From: Anoplopoma fimbria
Lineage: Eukaryota; Chordata; Actinopteri; Perciformes; Anoplopomatidae
Assembly (NCBI RefSeq): GCF_027596085.1
Contig: NC_072472.1
Location: forward strand, 22,541,052-22,605,051
Direction: 5' to 3'
Length of the DNA: 64,000 nucleotides
In this document: positions 20,940-34,734 of the stretch, one piece after another
Layout of the letters: the number at the start of each line of letters is the position of its first letter
How positions within the stretch are numbered: position 1 is the stretch's first letter
Made by a program: the position numbers and the translations under genes
The notes under the pieces: generated by a model
Database searches by the model: none
Seen by the model: the letters and a program-made list of their open reading frames with translations, nothing else
Told to the model about the DNA's origin: nothing

Positions 20940-23900
20940 CTGCAGATGAAACACAAAGACACGGGATATCAAAATGAAGTTTAAGTGACATGTTATAAAT
21001 TGCACCACCATATTTTCTATCTCCACCTCATCACATAAGCCCATATGTTAGGAAATATTGTATGCATGGTGTTTATGTACTTCTATATCTGGTGTCTGGT
21101 AGATGCAGACCAGGTGTGTCTCATTAAAGGAGCATGGAGATGGCTGTGAATGTTGTAGACTATTAAGCATCATTCATACACCTTACATTACTGCTGACCA
21201 CATATTACAGTTTCTATATTGATTTCCAACCTTCACTTTAAGGCAAGAACCAAAAACATAATGTCTTCATGCACTGGCCAATTTAGTTTGGCTATTTACC
21301 TTCCATGGTAATATTTTTATTTTACTACTTTTTATATTTGAGTCTGTAGAGTTCTACCAAAAACACAAAAAAGTTACCATTATATAGTGCCTCATTTGCA
21401 TATTTAAACATAACATTTGCAATACAAGAAAATAAATGTCTTAATGTCAGTAATCAACTGGGGAAGTTTTGTAGCGATATATGTTAGTTTATCTTTTCAC
21501 CCTTTTGTGTCTTCAAAATGTACAAGATTTTACAAAACACATCTTTAAAACACAGACATTTCCACTTCAGTAGTACTTACATACACCAACATTTCCAGTT
21601 TCATTCCTATCTATATTCTGAAGGTTTTTACAGAGGGGTTTGATCATATATCATTCATAGCCTGATTTATGCAACATTTGACTCTATAATCTTTATTTTT
21701 TTCAATGTTGGTTGACAGTATTTTCCAATTTATAGAGTGATACAAAGATATATCTAAAATTACCTGAGTAAAAACCTTTAACTCTAATATAACAACAAAA
21801 GAAAAAATAATTTTGAACCTGGCTTTATCCAATGATCAGATTTCTGTTCTGAAAATGTATGAGAATTAGCACATATTTATTAATAAACTGCGTCATTTGC
21901 ATATTTAACTGTAACATACTACTTGTTATACAAAAAAGATTGTCTTAATGTAAGTAATCAACAGGGGAAGTTTAATGCTGATATATAGTAGTTAACATTG
22001 TACCCTATTCACCTGTAGTGTCTTAAAATGAGACACATTCTCTGATCATGTGCAAATTCTATAAGCATCTAGAACCAACTGCTTTCTACAAACCTCATCC
22101 TCCGTCCTGACGTAGTCCACTCCATCTCCTTTAGCTGGAACTTTGTAACTAAAAGACACAAAGCACATTAATGGTTTTATGATTGACAGGTTGGATCAGT
22201 GCTGGCTGGACAGGAACACATGTATTTGTTGATCACGTGAATGGGAGAATATCTCTATCTTACTTGTTCCCCGTCTGTTTCTGGCTGGAGAAGTAGCCTC
22301 GCTTGTACGCACAGCAGATCCCTGCTGTTATACATATGAGCACCACGACCACCACCAGCACTCCCAGTATAATCCCCACAACATCGATATCATCTGCAGG
22401 GGGTTCAAGTAAGGATGCAAAGATTAAACACATCAACTTGATATTCAAAGGCAGGATGAAATGGTCGAGTAAGGTCTTCAATATTTCTGTAAATGACACA
22501 TTATACGTGTCATCAGCTTAGAGGATGTGTATACATGTGTGTGTATATATGTATATATATAGCTTAACAATGTATGTGAGACACACTTACAGACTTCCAT
22601 CTTCTGGGGCGGACACTCAGAGTATCCTGCGTCGTTCTTCGCTCGGCAGAAGTACTCGCCTGCATCTTCTTTTCTGACTGCGATGAAATTCTTCATTGGA
22701 GAAATCACAAACACAAGTGTGATTGATGATTAACCCCCTGATGCTCATACTGTCAGTGTTTGGTCAGTTAGTAGCTGTTTTCTAGAAGGTTAAGCAGCAT
22801 ATCAGAAAATTTGTTGTCTTTTTACTATGTTTTTCCTTTTCTTTCTACCTCCTATTCTATGTGTGTACACAATTACATATGTGAACATTTAGCTTTTTTA
22901 TGTTTAAGAAAAATGTAAATAAACTGTCAAATTGTTATTACTAAAGCAGAAATAATGCAATGTAGAGTAACGCAAATCAGGAATTTGTGATCTCATGCGA
23001 CAATAAAAAATTTCCTTAAAATAATAAAAATAAATGTTAAAAAAACATGACAAATAAGAAGTTATCTGGGTTTCTTCAAGATTCCAAAAGGAATGAAGCT
23101 TTCCTTGCCAAATAATGTAATCTAATACAAAATAATAATAGATTTTCTAAATCGGTCGGTGGGCATTACCTCCTCATATGGGAGTGGCAGAGGATTGAAA
23201 CGGTATTTCTGTGAACACTCTAAAAATAACAAGATAAGTAAAGTAGAAGAACAAAAACACCCTCCAAACTCATTAGTTTTCAGATTTGACTGTAAATCAC
23301 TCGCTGTGGAGTTTCACATGCAGTCAAACACTGTAGCATGCTTTAGCGTGTCACATCTTAGAGGCCAGTGGAGGTTGACAGCAGAGTGTTTGAGGAATGT
23401 GCAAGCGAGGACAGTAGGCTCCCCTCGTGGCTCAAAGCCCCTCTCGCACCATCAACTGTCTCCCCAAAATATCTGCTCCCACCCCTGGGCGTCAGGCCAC
23501 CGTCCCCCCCGCTGCCCCGCCCCTGCGTGCCTTTGTGCAAAAACACACATATGCGGTTGCATACTAACCAGAGTCCCTGAGTCTGCGTTGAGTGTGTAGG
23601 AGGAGTTGAAGAACTTGAGGCTGGACTTTGGGTCGTCGGGGATCTCCTCCCGGTTCTTGAACCACTGGTACTGGGACTTGGGGAAGCCCTCCTCCTCCAC
23701 GCAGCTTAGCTCCGCCGACTTCCCAAAAGGCACCGACTTTGGGACGCTGCATTTCGGCACCACTGGCTTCACTGTGGCGAGATAAAACATGGAGCGTTTA
23801 CACTTCAGATCAGTTTTTATGTTCTATAAGCATCACAGCGGAAAACAGACATGATGGCTGCTGATTGACTCTGACGCTGTAAAAAATAATTTAAAAAAAA

Positions 23901-25235
23901 TCAAAGTCAGCCTGACCCCTTATGGTTCACTGGACAGACAGCTTAGACAAGACTGGACGGGAACATGATTTTAAAGGCCCATGCCAAAAAACGCCACCAA
24001 AACATGCAGCACTTGCTTTCTTTAGCACTGCAATTCAGAGCAGATGCAGTTTCAGAGGTCTCCCCTTATAGCCCAGAACACGCCTTTGCAGCTGGGCAGG
24101 TCTGGTCACAACACATCCTCGCATGTATGCCAAAGGGCTGGTGCGACCTACAACACGGTTTCATCTTACAGCATCAGAAGTGTGAATCACTAAGCGAGCT
24201 CTCTCTTTTTAAGGGCACCAACACGGCTTGTTTTCCTGTATTTGGAAGAATCTTTAATTACATTTCCACGTGTCACATCTTTGACCCTACATGGCGTTTA
24301 GGTGGATGACGCGGGGTTAAGTTGGATTACCTCTCACAACGAGGTCGATCACGAGCTCGTCGAATGACTTCTGGTCGTTGGCGGCGGTGACCTCGCAGCG
24401 GTATTTGGCCGTGTCCGACCTTGTGGCGTTGGTAATCACTAGCGTGGCGGGTTCCCTGATCATCGCTCTGTTTTCCAGGTCACCTTTGGGAGAGGGAAAA
24501 GCCCGGTCAACAATGTAAACAATGAAATGAATGTGTAGGAAATAGAGGAGACTTGTTTGTGCATTTTAACACAATACCTGAGATCTTCTTTTCAAAGTAC
24601 ACGTAACTCGGCCCCTCGTTCGTTATCTTCTTCCATTCGATCCTGGGATTGGTTGTGGAAATGGACTCAATCAAACAAGTTAACTCGATTTCTGAAAAAA
24701 AAGGGGGACGATATGTCAGGAAATTGATTCATGTGAAAAAATGTTGCATTAATTCTTTTTGAGAGTGGGAGTATTTGTTCATTAGCTCTTACTGTCAAAC
24801 TCGTTGGTCCACGGCGATTCGTTGTCTGACTTCAGCACCACTGCCAACGCGCTGAAGTAGCCTGAAAAAACAGAGAGAGAGGAGGCGATGCAACGTTAGA
24901 CTCTGCGGAGCATGAATTTTCATGATGCTTGACTCTGCTTATTTTAACGCTTTTATTTTGCAATCGTTTTTTAATTTTACAAACACAATTAAAAAGGAGA
25001 TAAATGTCATTGCCTTATCGGTGCGATGATCTTAACATCTTGATGCTCTTTGGCCTTTTTCTGTTAGCGGCCAGCTTCCATTTTTAGTTGTGCTGGTCAA
25101 ACCATTGTGTGTGTGTGTGTGTGTGTGTGTTGAGGGTGGGTGTGCTGTTTCTATGCACACTGGATAATTGTGCAGGGAGGCATGTGCCCTTTCCAGGGCA
25201 AGCTCCTCATGCCAGTAGTTCAACCGCCTGCCGAG

Positions 25236-25282
<47 letters not shown>

Positions 25283-28200
25283 CCTGATGCTGTTGCCCAT
25301 GTGGGACTAATGGAGCAAAGCACCCCGTAAAAAGATCTGTGTTTATATGTGGTGGAGGGCCATGGGGGCACTGCTGAATCATCCTCACATGCCCACAAAC
25401 AGATCTACACAAAGTCACTTCCACATGAATGTTAACATGCAACATGAACACTCCCAGGGTTCTAAAGTGATGGTCTGGGTCTCAGACGCAGGGTCACTTG
25501 TGCAGATTTGACTGTCAATGAAAATCTATTGGAAGTCCTAATCTCCATTTGTGCCACTTGCTGCTAAGCCTGGCTGAATCTTAAAAAGAAGTTCATTATA
25601 AAATGATTTATGAGTCCCGTTATGTACGTCTGGCTCGCAGCATTAAGGCCGTCAACTAGTGATGCATCTAAGTGGTCTGTTGTATGAAACGGTCTATAAC
25701 TTCAAGGTGACCTCAGTATGATACACAAATACTTATTTGTATTACTTCATGGATGGATTGCTAAGTGGGCCTTCTGAGTTAAGGCCAAGGCCACCTGTAC
25801 CAGAACTAACGTCTAACATTTCTTGTTGGAAAGGCAGCCAAAAATGTATCATAAAGAGACAAAAAAGACGATGTAGAGAAAAGAAAAGTCCAAAAACAGA
25901 AAAGAATTACCACAAAGAGACACAAAATGACCACAATGGGACAAACAATGACCACAAAGACACAAAAAACAACCACAAAGGGACAAAATACGGTGAGAGA
26001 GAGACAAAAACAACTACACTAAGATAAAAGAGGACAACAGAGACAAAAGAAAACACCCACAGAGAGAGACAAAAAAACAACCACAGTAAGACAAAAATAA
26101 TCAAGCACAAAGAGGCAAAAAACAACTACAAAGTGATGCAAAACTGCCACATAGAGACAAAAAGTGACCACAGAAAAGAAATGAAACACAATTAACACAA
26201 ATCAACTAGAAAAAGAGACACCAAAAGGATCAGAAAGGGACCCTGAATGGTATTTAGGTGTAGTCTGCCACTAATTAGTGTTTTGAACTGGTCATGGGCC
26301 TTTTTTTTTTTTTTTTTTTTTACAAAAAACCTGCTCAAACGAGGATAACCTTTCCTCCACCTACTGTCCTCTGGGTCCACAGCAGTGTCTGGGGGTCACC
26401 TACTAAAGCAGGCAGGGTAAGCTGATTAGCCCGCTGTCTTTCTGGAGATCATGACAAGACGACAGCTTGTTTTTAGCCGCCGCTGACAGTAACAAGGCTG
26501 CATGGAGGTCAAAAGTAGGTCACACCTACGCTGGACAATAGAAGGCCCCCGTCTCAGAAGGTCGCTTGGGACATTTAGGTTTGGGGCTCATGTTGTGACT
26601 TTATTAATATTCCTGTATCAGATAAATCATTTTCACAGGCCTTATTTATGTGCTTGTTGCGAACCTTTCGATATGAAAGCAGAGATGCAGTTATTTTTGA
26701 CGACATCAAGTATGAACATGTGTTCATTCGTTTTGACAAACATCCTGGAGCTCCATTGTGACCCACCTGACCCACCATACTACTAAAGTAGTTTGGTATC
26801 ATTTGAAACTACTTCAAGGAAATTATAGCTCAACAGTTCAACAGTTGAGTACAATAGCAAATTAGTATTTTTTCTGATTTGCGTATTTCAATAAATATTT
26901 GATTTGGCTTTGCATCTACTGCGCTACGGCATCAGAGACAACAAAGTTTGCTCCCAGGTGGGATAAGTTTAGCTCTAAAGCGCTAAACGAGAAAAAATAA
27001 AGTTCTTGACAACCTTAAAAGAAAAGTTTTTAGTTTTGTTTTCTAACTGAGAACTTCAACAAAGAATTGCAGAGGAGCACAGACGAGAATCTACGCTCCT
27101 TTTTCAGAAGTGCGACAGTCAAAACAGCACCGATCCGGTGCCTATTTAGCTTCCTCTCCACATGCAGACGAGAGCTCACAAAGATAAAAAGCTGTGTGTA
27201 GAGGAGAAACTCTGTGTGTTTCTGATAGCTTGTACTCTAGCTACATCCTTGTACAAATGCAAACTGAAGGGGTGATCTGTTCTTCAGGCTGAAAAGGTAG
27301 AAATGTGATGGAATCTTTAATAAGAATCCCTGTCAGTTAACCGAAATCCATCCATGTACTTGTGGAAACATGCCTTTCAACTGCTTCTGACAAAAGCTTG
27401 TGTATGTGAGGCATGTCAGTGGAGCTCCAGATATACAGAGCGTAATGCGTAACTTAATGCCAATCTAACTAGGCCAAGCATGCCAAGGGTCCAAAATATC
27501 AGAATAGTCGAAATAGAATCCAAAGTTGACAATACATTTTTCCAGGTGATTCGTTTAGCGCTATGACTTTCCAATAAATGCAGCGCTTGAGATTTTCTGG
27601 TCTGACAGAGCTAATGGAGTTTAGCGCCCCCCCGTCCCTGTGCTCCTCCTTAATGCGGAGAGTATTAGTGCAGATTAGGTGCCTAAGTGAGCTTGACGTA
27701 GACGTTAAAAGCTTGAGAGGTCTGACGTGGAAACAGCTGTCCAGGAAACACATGACCCCCCCCCCACTCACAAAGACAGGCACTGCGGTTCCTCTGCATT
27801 ATAAACCAGGCTAGCAAACACGAAGAACAGATCAGTTATGACTTCTGACTAAAAAAAACAACAACGTTCAAATCATAGTTGTGATGTAACGATCCATAGA
27901 TCTTGATCTGTTAAATCAGCTACGATATAAAATCATTAATGCAAAGTGGAAACATCTACACATATCATCATCTTTAACACACGGCTTTATTTTAAAATTC
28001 CCACGGTATGTCTGTTCCACCATTTGCGTCTAAATCCGCCATCTAGGGATAAAAAAATATATATTTTAAATATGTTTTTTACACTGAAATGTTTTACACA
28101 AGTAGTAAACTCCCTTGAGGAATAACTCATCCTGCGTAGGTAACTGCGTAGGCAGCGGGATATAACATTGTATCGTGATGAAATTTGTGATTTACACTCC

Positions 28201-28726
28201 TACCAGATATCCGTTAAATCTGGAAAGAAACTTTTAAACGCATGCAACATAATTGAGAATTTATATCTGCAAAAATGTTACATTTTCTGACAAACCTGTT
28301 TGAGACATGTTAAAAGTGTCCGTGTCTCATACATGAAGTAAGTATTTTGAAAAAACTTTTCACTGATTAAAATGTCACCCTCTGTGGTTAAACATCTTTT
28401 CACTGAAAAAGCAGGATTTAAAATGACACGGAGTAATAAAGCAGACACCGTAATGCTCATATGCAGTCTGTAGTCATTTGTGTAAATTAATAAACTATTT
28501 TCATAATGGATTTAGTAATTTTTCAAGGAAAACTGCCAACATGTGCTTGTTCCAGCGTCTCCCATGTGAATATTAGTTATTTGTGACGTAATCTCTAATA
28601 ATAAAAGGATTCACTTTGGACTTTGGACTATCGGACAAAACCGAAGACTGAAATTGTTCAAGGCGTCATCATTTTCTCAAACAGCACTTTATAGACGTTC
28701 AATTGATTATCCCGATACACATAACA

Positions 28727-28782
<56 letters not shown>

Positions 28783-31700
28783 AGCAATCTACCAAACAAC
28801 TGCTTCCTTCTGGGCAACCTTTCAGCAGAGGCTGTGTCTTTTTCTAACCGGGCTACAGCATCAAACAGCTGGACCGTCCGGCTGAAGAATGTGAGCTTGG
28901 TGAAAGCTCAGGAAGTGCTGACCGTGTGTTATGAGAGCAGTGTTTCCCATCTGTCCTCCGGTCTGACTGAGACATCCTTCAATGATCATCCTCGTCCTGT
29001 CTGTGTCCCTCCTTCAATAGCCTCTGAGGTCTTGCCTCAGAGGCTATTGGTATTTACATCAATGGTATTTACACCAATGGTATTTACATCTTATTAGTTT
29101 AGTCACTGTAAAAAGGGACACAGCTATTTTTAAACCAGATTAAACTATGTTGCACCAATCTTTAAATTGGCTTAAAATCAAGAAAGATTAAAGTCTCTTT
29201 AAATGTCAGTTTAGTTTTTAAACCTAGACTTAAATATAATTATCTTCCAATTTACTCCAATTTTAACTCTAATCCAGGATTAATTTCAAATTTACACTTG
29301 AGGTTTAACTTTTAAAATGGCTGCCTTTTTGACATGGATTGAGCAAAAATAATTATGTTTCTAGAAGAAAGTTAAGGGACAGACTCAACCCTACTGAGTT
29401 TAATGATGCTCTTACACGTGAAGGAAAAGAAAAACACAAAAACGCAAAACACTTGGCTATGAATATTTTACATCGAAACCCTTGAATTGGATTTGCAACA
29501 GTTACACCACTTTTTTCAATAAAAGTTTGAATAGATTTACGTAGGCAGAGTTCCCTCTGGTTAACAGTTACGCCCTGTATATGTCCAGGGCCTTTTATTG
29601 TGAAGGGTAAGAACAGAAGTAGAGAATCTGGTATTGATGTGCAAATTATTTACAAAAATAACAGAAAAAAACCCACGCATTTTTCATCACCTCCTGTTAT
29701 TTGGTGATACTGTTCCATTAATATGTTTTTCCCAAAGAAGGAAAAATGGGAGCATCTCTGCCAAGCCATCATGACGTTAGCCTAACTAACTGTTTAGCTA
29801 GCTAGCTAGCAAACAACATAATATTATTGTTAAAGTGGCCCTATTATGTTTTCCACTTTTTCCCTCTTCTTTAGTGTGTTATATATATATTTTTACATGT
29901 TAAAGGTCCGTAGAGTGTAAAACCTGAAGTCCACGCCTAACAGGAGGCTTTGCTTTCTGGAGGGAGGAGCAAGCCAGAGCATTTCAGAGAGAGGGTGAGA
30001 AGAGGTGCTGCAGGACAGCCAGGATGAGAAAAACAAGGCGGATTATGAGCATTAACACATATAAACATGTTGTAACTGTAACTTGAGATAAAAATATGCA
30101 TCCGAAAAATAGCATTATAGGGCCTGTTTAAGAAATATAGAGTAGCTGAAAGTTGACGGTCTTTTTTCTAGCGCTCTAACTAGGTCCTGACGGAATGCAA
30201 ATGTATTTATTCATGTATGTATTTCAAAAAGGGAAAGCAAGCATCTTCATATTGACTAAACTCCATTATATTTTGGTTTAAACTGGATTTACTCATTTTA
30301 AACTTAGTTTAGCTAAAATCTGATTGAACTTTATCTTAGATTTAATTAATCTTTGTTGTGTCCTACTCTCTGGCACACTAGAGCCATGGCCGGGTCTGTG
30401 TGATGTGTGTGATGTTAGATTATTAGCTTTTAAACCATGCAGGTGCTCGGTGACCTACATATGGCATGAATTACATGTCTCGGTTTCCCTTCTCCGTGTG
30501 GTTCTTCTTGGTTGGACACATCTCCTCTTAATCTTTGCATGCCGTCCTCATGATGGGAGCCGGGTTTTTTTTCTGTAATCTTGGTGTAATGCCCTCAAAA
30601 AGCCCACAGGTTCTTTTTACATCTCTGAATAATACAATAGGCACAGAGGAGCTATGTATTTCTTGTGTAATGAATCCCTCCTTCTCCTTTCTGTTGTTCC
30701 CCCTGGGAATAAAAACGCACTTGTTTCGTGCGCCGCTGTTTGCCGAATCCGAAGAGAGGTGAGGCGCCGCCATAAATAGAAAGGTTCAATTAAGCAACCT
30801 GGTGATATTCCCCCGTGGAACATCTCTGCCTCGTGCCTGTGGAGAATATTCCCACGCCCCCTTTGGAGGCTCAGACATCAAAGTACGAACACCCCAGATT
30901 CACTTCATATCAACCGGTTGCTCTTCTCCAAACTCCTCACGTATTCCGGTGCTGCTTGAGTCGCACAGAGCCTCTCAGGTGAGTCTGGCTCTCTGCGCAT
31001 AAATGTCCAACCGTATAATATTCTTTTACTTCATTTTGTATTCATTATTCACTTCATTTATGAAATGCTGGATTCAATTGATTCCCCCAGGAGGAGTGTT
31101 CATTTCTTCCCTGGCCCAACGCTGGTCATATCCTGCTCTGTGACCAGCACAGACAGTCACATCAAACACTGACACCTCCAAGGCCGTGTCCTCCACATGA
31201 TAGATATTTCACCAGTTTATAGATATGACAACATGAGAGACGCCCTATGTGTCACACATTTTCAGTGCTCCATTGCAGCCAGCGCGCGTTTAGCGGAGTG
31301 AACATGTGCATCCAGACACACGTGCAGAGCCAGGTGCATGCTATGTATTCCATGTGCGTGGCTACTGTTACATGAACAACGCGACCTGGCTGCCGTATTC
31401 AGCACCAATGTTTCCAGTTCAAACGGAGGTAAGGGAGCAACAATGCGACTGGTGAGGGGTGTGGTGGAGATGGGAAAGAACGTAAATGCTGAGGGAGGCT
31501 GAACATTCATTATCACAGCACACTGCTGGATTATTTGCTACCTCTGAATATGGGAACTAGTGTTCATCACATCAAAACCTCACCAGAGTCAACAAGAAAA
31601 AACTGAAACAAGCAAACAAACCGCTCATTAGCAATGCATATCGGCGTGTGGTAACAAGTTATGAGACTTATAGAATTCCCAAAGCAACAAGTCGGTAAAC

Positions 31701-34696
31701 ATCGATATCACATTGTGAACCTGTAAATGCCAATGGTAATGTCCACAAAACAACATTTATTGCCACTATTGCTCTTTAAGCGCAATTAAACTTCATTAGA
31801 CACGATGCTTCTTTTCCTCAGTTTAATATGAGGCTGCACTACTGTCGTCATTAATAATCTGCTGTTCAACTGGTTTTTAATTAATACATTCATCATTTAG
31901 TCCAAAATCATGTCCATGGTCACATTTACAAAGTTTCTCGTTTTGTCCGACCCAAATCCAAACATACAAGAGATACACAGCAAATCGGCACATTTGAGAA
32001 GTTGAAGCCACAGAATGTTTGACATTTTTGCTTTCAAGGAGCAGTGTGTAGGATTTAATTGTTTCAGCTCTATACAAATGCTTTTTAGCACTAGCTAAAG
32101 TAAATACAGACTTTTTACTTTGTTTTCCACAGTTACTTCATGTGTTCCACCGTCCATCACTGCAAAGTACTTCTATTGATACACTTTGGTAACTTGGGTT
32201 TGCTACCGATAGCTACCGAGAGAAACAAAAGCGCTATCCATCAAAAAAATGACCTGAATAGTTAGGAGTTTGTTATTCTACAAAAATGCCTCAATGCTAA
32301 AACTGAGAAGTTTGCGTCATGGAACTGACACATGTATTTAATGATCTTAGATTATTTGATCACACTGTCCTTTAGAAAACCCCAGATGGACAGATAAAGA
32401 CCTGCCCTTCACAATACATGACGTGTTAAGAAGGTTGCCAGGTCTCCCGTGGGGTTTCACTTGTGCATCCCTTCAAGGAGTCTCTGTTGGAATTTTATCC
32501 GCTGAAAGCACACAGGACATCTTTTAAACGTTAATGTTCTTGGCCGCTGAGTTTCTGCTCACATTCCTTAAAAGTTCAACGTGAGCCCCGAGCACCTTGT
32601 TGCCAAGGAAAGGGTCATTTTTCCAGAGTGTTCTAGGGGAAATATTGAAAGGTAAATAAAAGGTAAAGGTAAAAGGTAAATAAAAATAAAATAAAACCAA
32701 GCCAATTGTGCTGTGAGAATTAGAGAATGATGTCACAATGATGTCATTATGAGGACGACTTAATAAAAAGTAATAAAAACAACGAATGGTCACTGTTGTT
32801 TTTAAATGGTTATTCACTGTAAAAAATATTTAATACAATAAAGTATCTCGTAATCCCTATGTTAAAATCTTTTAAGTGGAATATGATAATGTTATTTAAA
32901 AAGGAGACAGGATTGTGATCATTACTAACATTACCCATTTAACCATGCACTGTGACACTGGGATGCTGGCTGGATGTGAGAAAAAAAAAAGTTGAGGCCA
33001 TTGCCGAAGCCCTCTCATGTCTTGCATGCTTCACCCCCGAGGAGATGCTAATTTCCATTTGATAAAAGTCTATGATGTCAGCGGGGACACAAAGCCTGAC
33101 AAATTAATTCATAAGAGCATCACATATTACCATAAGCTTCTTTCTGAGAGACGATTACAGCCGGATCCCAGACAAAGCTCCAGTTCCCATAGCAATATTG
33201 TCGATATTTCCATAGTAACTAGATTCTTTTTTTTCTTTTCTGTCTTACTTGCTGATTTCCAACCCCCACCCCCTCCCCCCCCATCAGTGACCAACACTTG
33301 ACAGGATCCCACCTGTTTTGGTAGCTGTGGGAGAAAGTGACTAAACAGACCTCAGAGGATAGGAAGCTAGTGACATGATGACAAAGAGGGAGAGGTTTTA
33401 GGGCTGAGCTGGCAGGGAGAACGACCCCCCCCACCGGTTGTACTGTCACAGCTGTGATCACCCACCAGCGCGTGTGTGTTCCACTCTCCTCTCCCCACTC
33501 ACACCTACTTTTACCTCCCTGGTGTCGGTGTGTTGTGACAGCTCTGTCGAAAAATTATATTTCAGATTACCGCATTTCATGAAATTAAATAAAACATGGT
33601 ACGATTCAAAGTTGAGTAATCTCTTTGTTGGATCGACTGGGGAAATCCCTTTCTTATTGGTTAGAGAAAAACAATTTAGTTCTTTCTTTTTTTTTTTCAT
33701 TAGGTACCCAAGCCTTCAACACCAGACCTTTGCTCCTCTGAGCTTGAGCTGAACTACAGAAGGATGTAGTGACAAGCATAAGGCATTCGATAGTCGAGAT
33801 TCACTCTATCTATTACTTGACTTAAAGCGCCTAAGGGGGAACTGTCACTCTGTGCGAAAACGTCCAAAAATGTGTCAAAAAGGATAAAGTGGAGGGAAAT
33901 GCACATGTGTAGTTTGTTGAGAGAAGATGAGGCAGACTCTACCACATAAATGCATCAGATGCTCCCTCAGCTGCTGAGCAAATGTCACCACGTTTGAGCG
34001 CATAAACCGATGGACCCGGAGCAGCTTGTCAAGCGCGTGTAAAATATGCAGCTATATTAAACCTACGTAGAAATGTATCACATGCTGAACAGGGGTGAAG
34101 TGGTCCATTAAATTTAACGGTTACCTATGTGGAGCATGACGGTATTTGGGTCATAGTTTGAATGGTTTCCTGAAAACGCCAGCTTCTTTTCCTTCCCAAT
34201 CATGTCTTTGATGTGGCTGGTAACCATAAATCCCAAAGTAGTTTTTACGCCTTGTTTTTTGCGCGGAGGAAACAAATGAGATTTAAGGTGTCAAAGGGGA
34301 CACATAGTGCTCATTTCCAGGTTCATATTTGTATTAAGGGTCTCTAATGGAACATGTTTACATGCTTTAAAGATCCAAAAACACATAGGTTTTCTCATTC
34401 TGTCGGTTTGAATATAACTTTATTCATCCTCTGTCAGAAATGTTCTGTTTTAGCGACCAACTCTTTAAGGCCCGATCCTGAAAAAGTCCAGTCTTCCCTG
34501 ATTGGTCAGGATTTCCGGGTCCTGCGCATCTGCGCTCTAGGCGTCTCTGCGACGTCTTTGCACCAGGGGAATGATTGTAACGCCACTTGTAGAGTTGTGA
34601 CATCAAAACATTACAGAAGTCCTGACGACTCGTTTAAAGGAACAGTTTCTGAATGCAAGCTGTGAGCATTTCTCCGTGGATTGAGTGTTTTGATAC

Positions 34697-34734
<38 letters not shown>

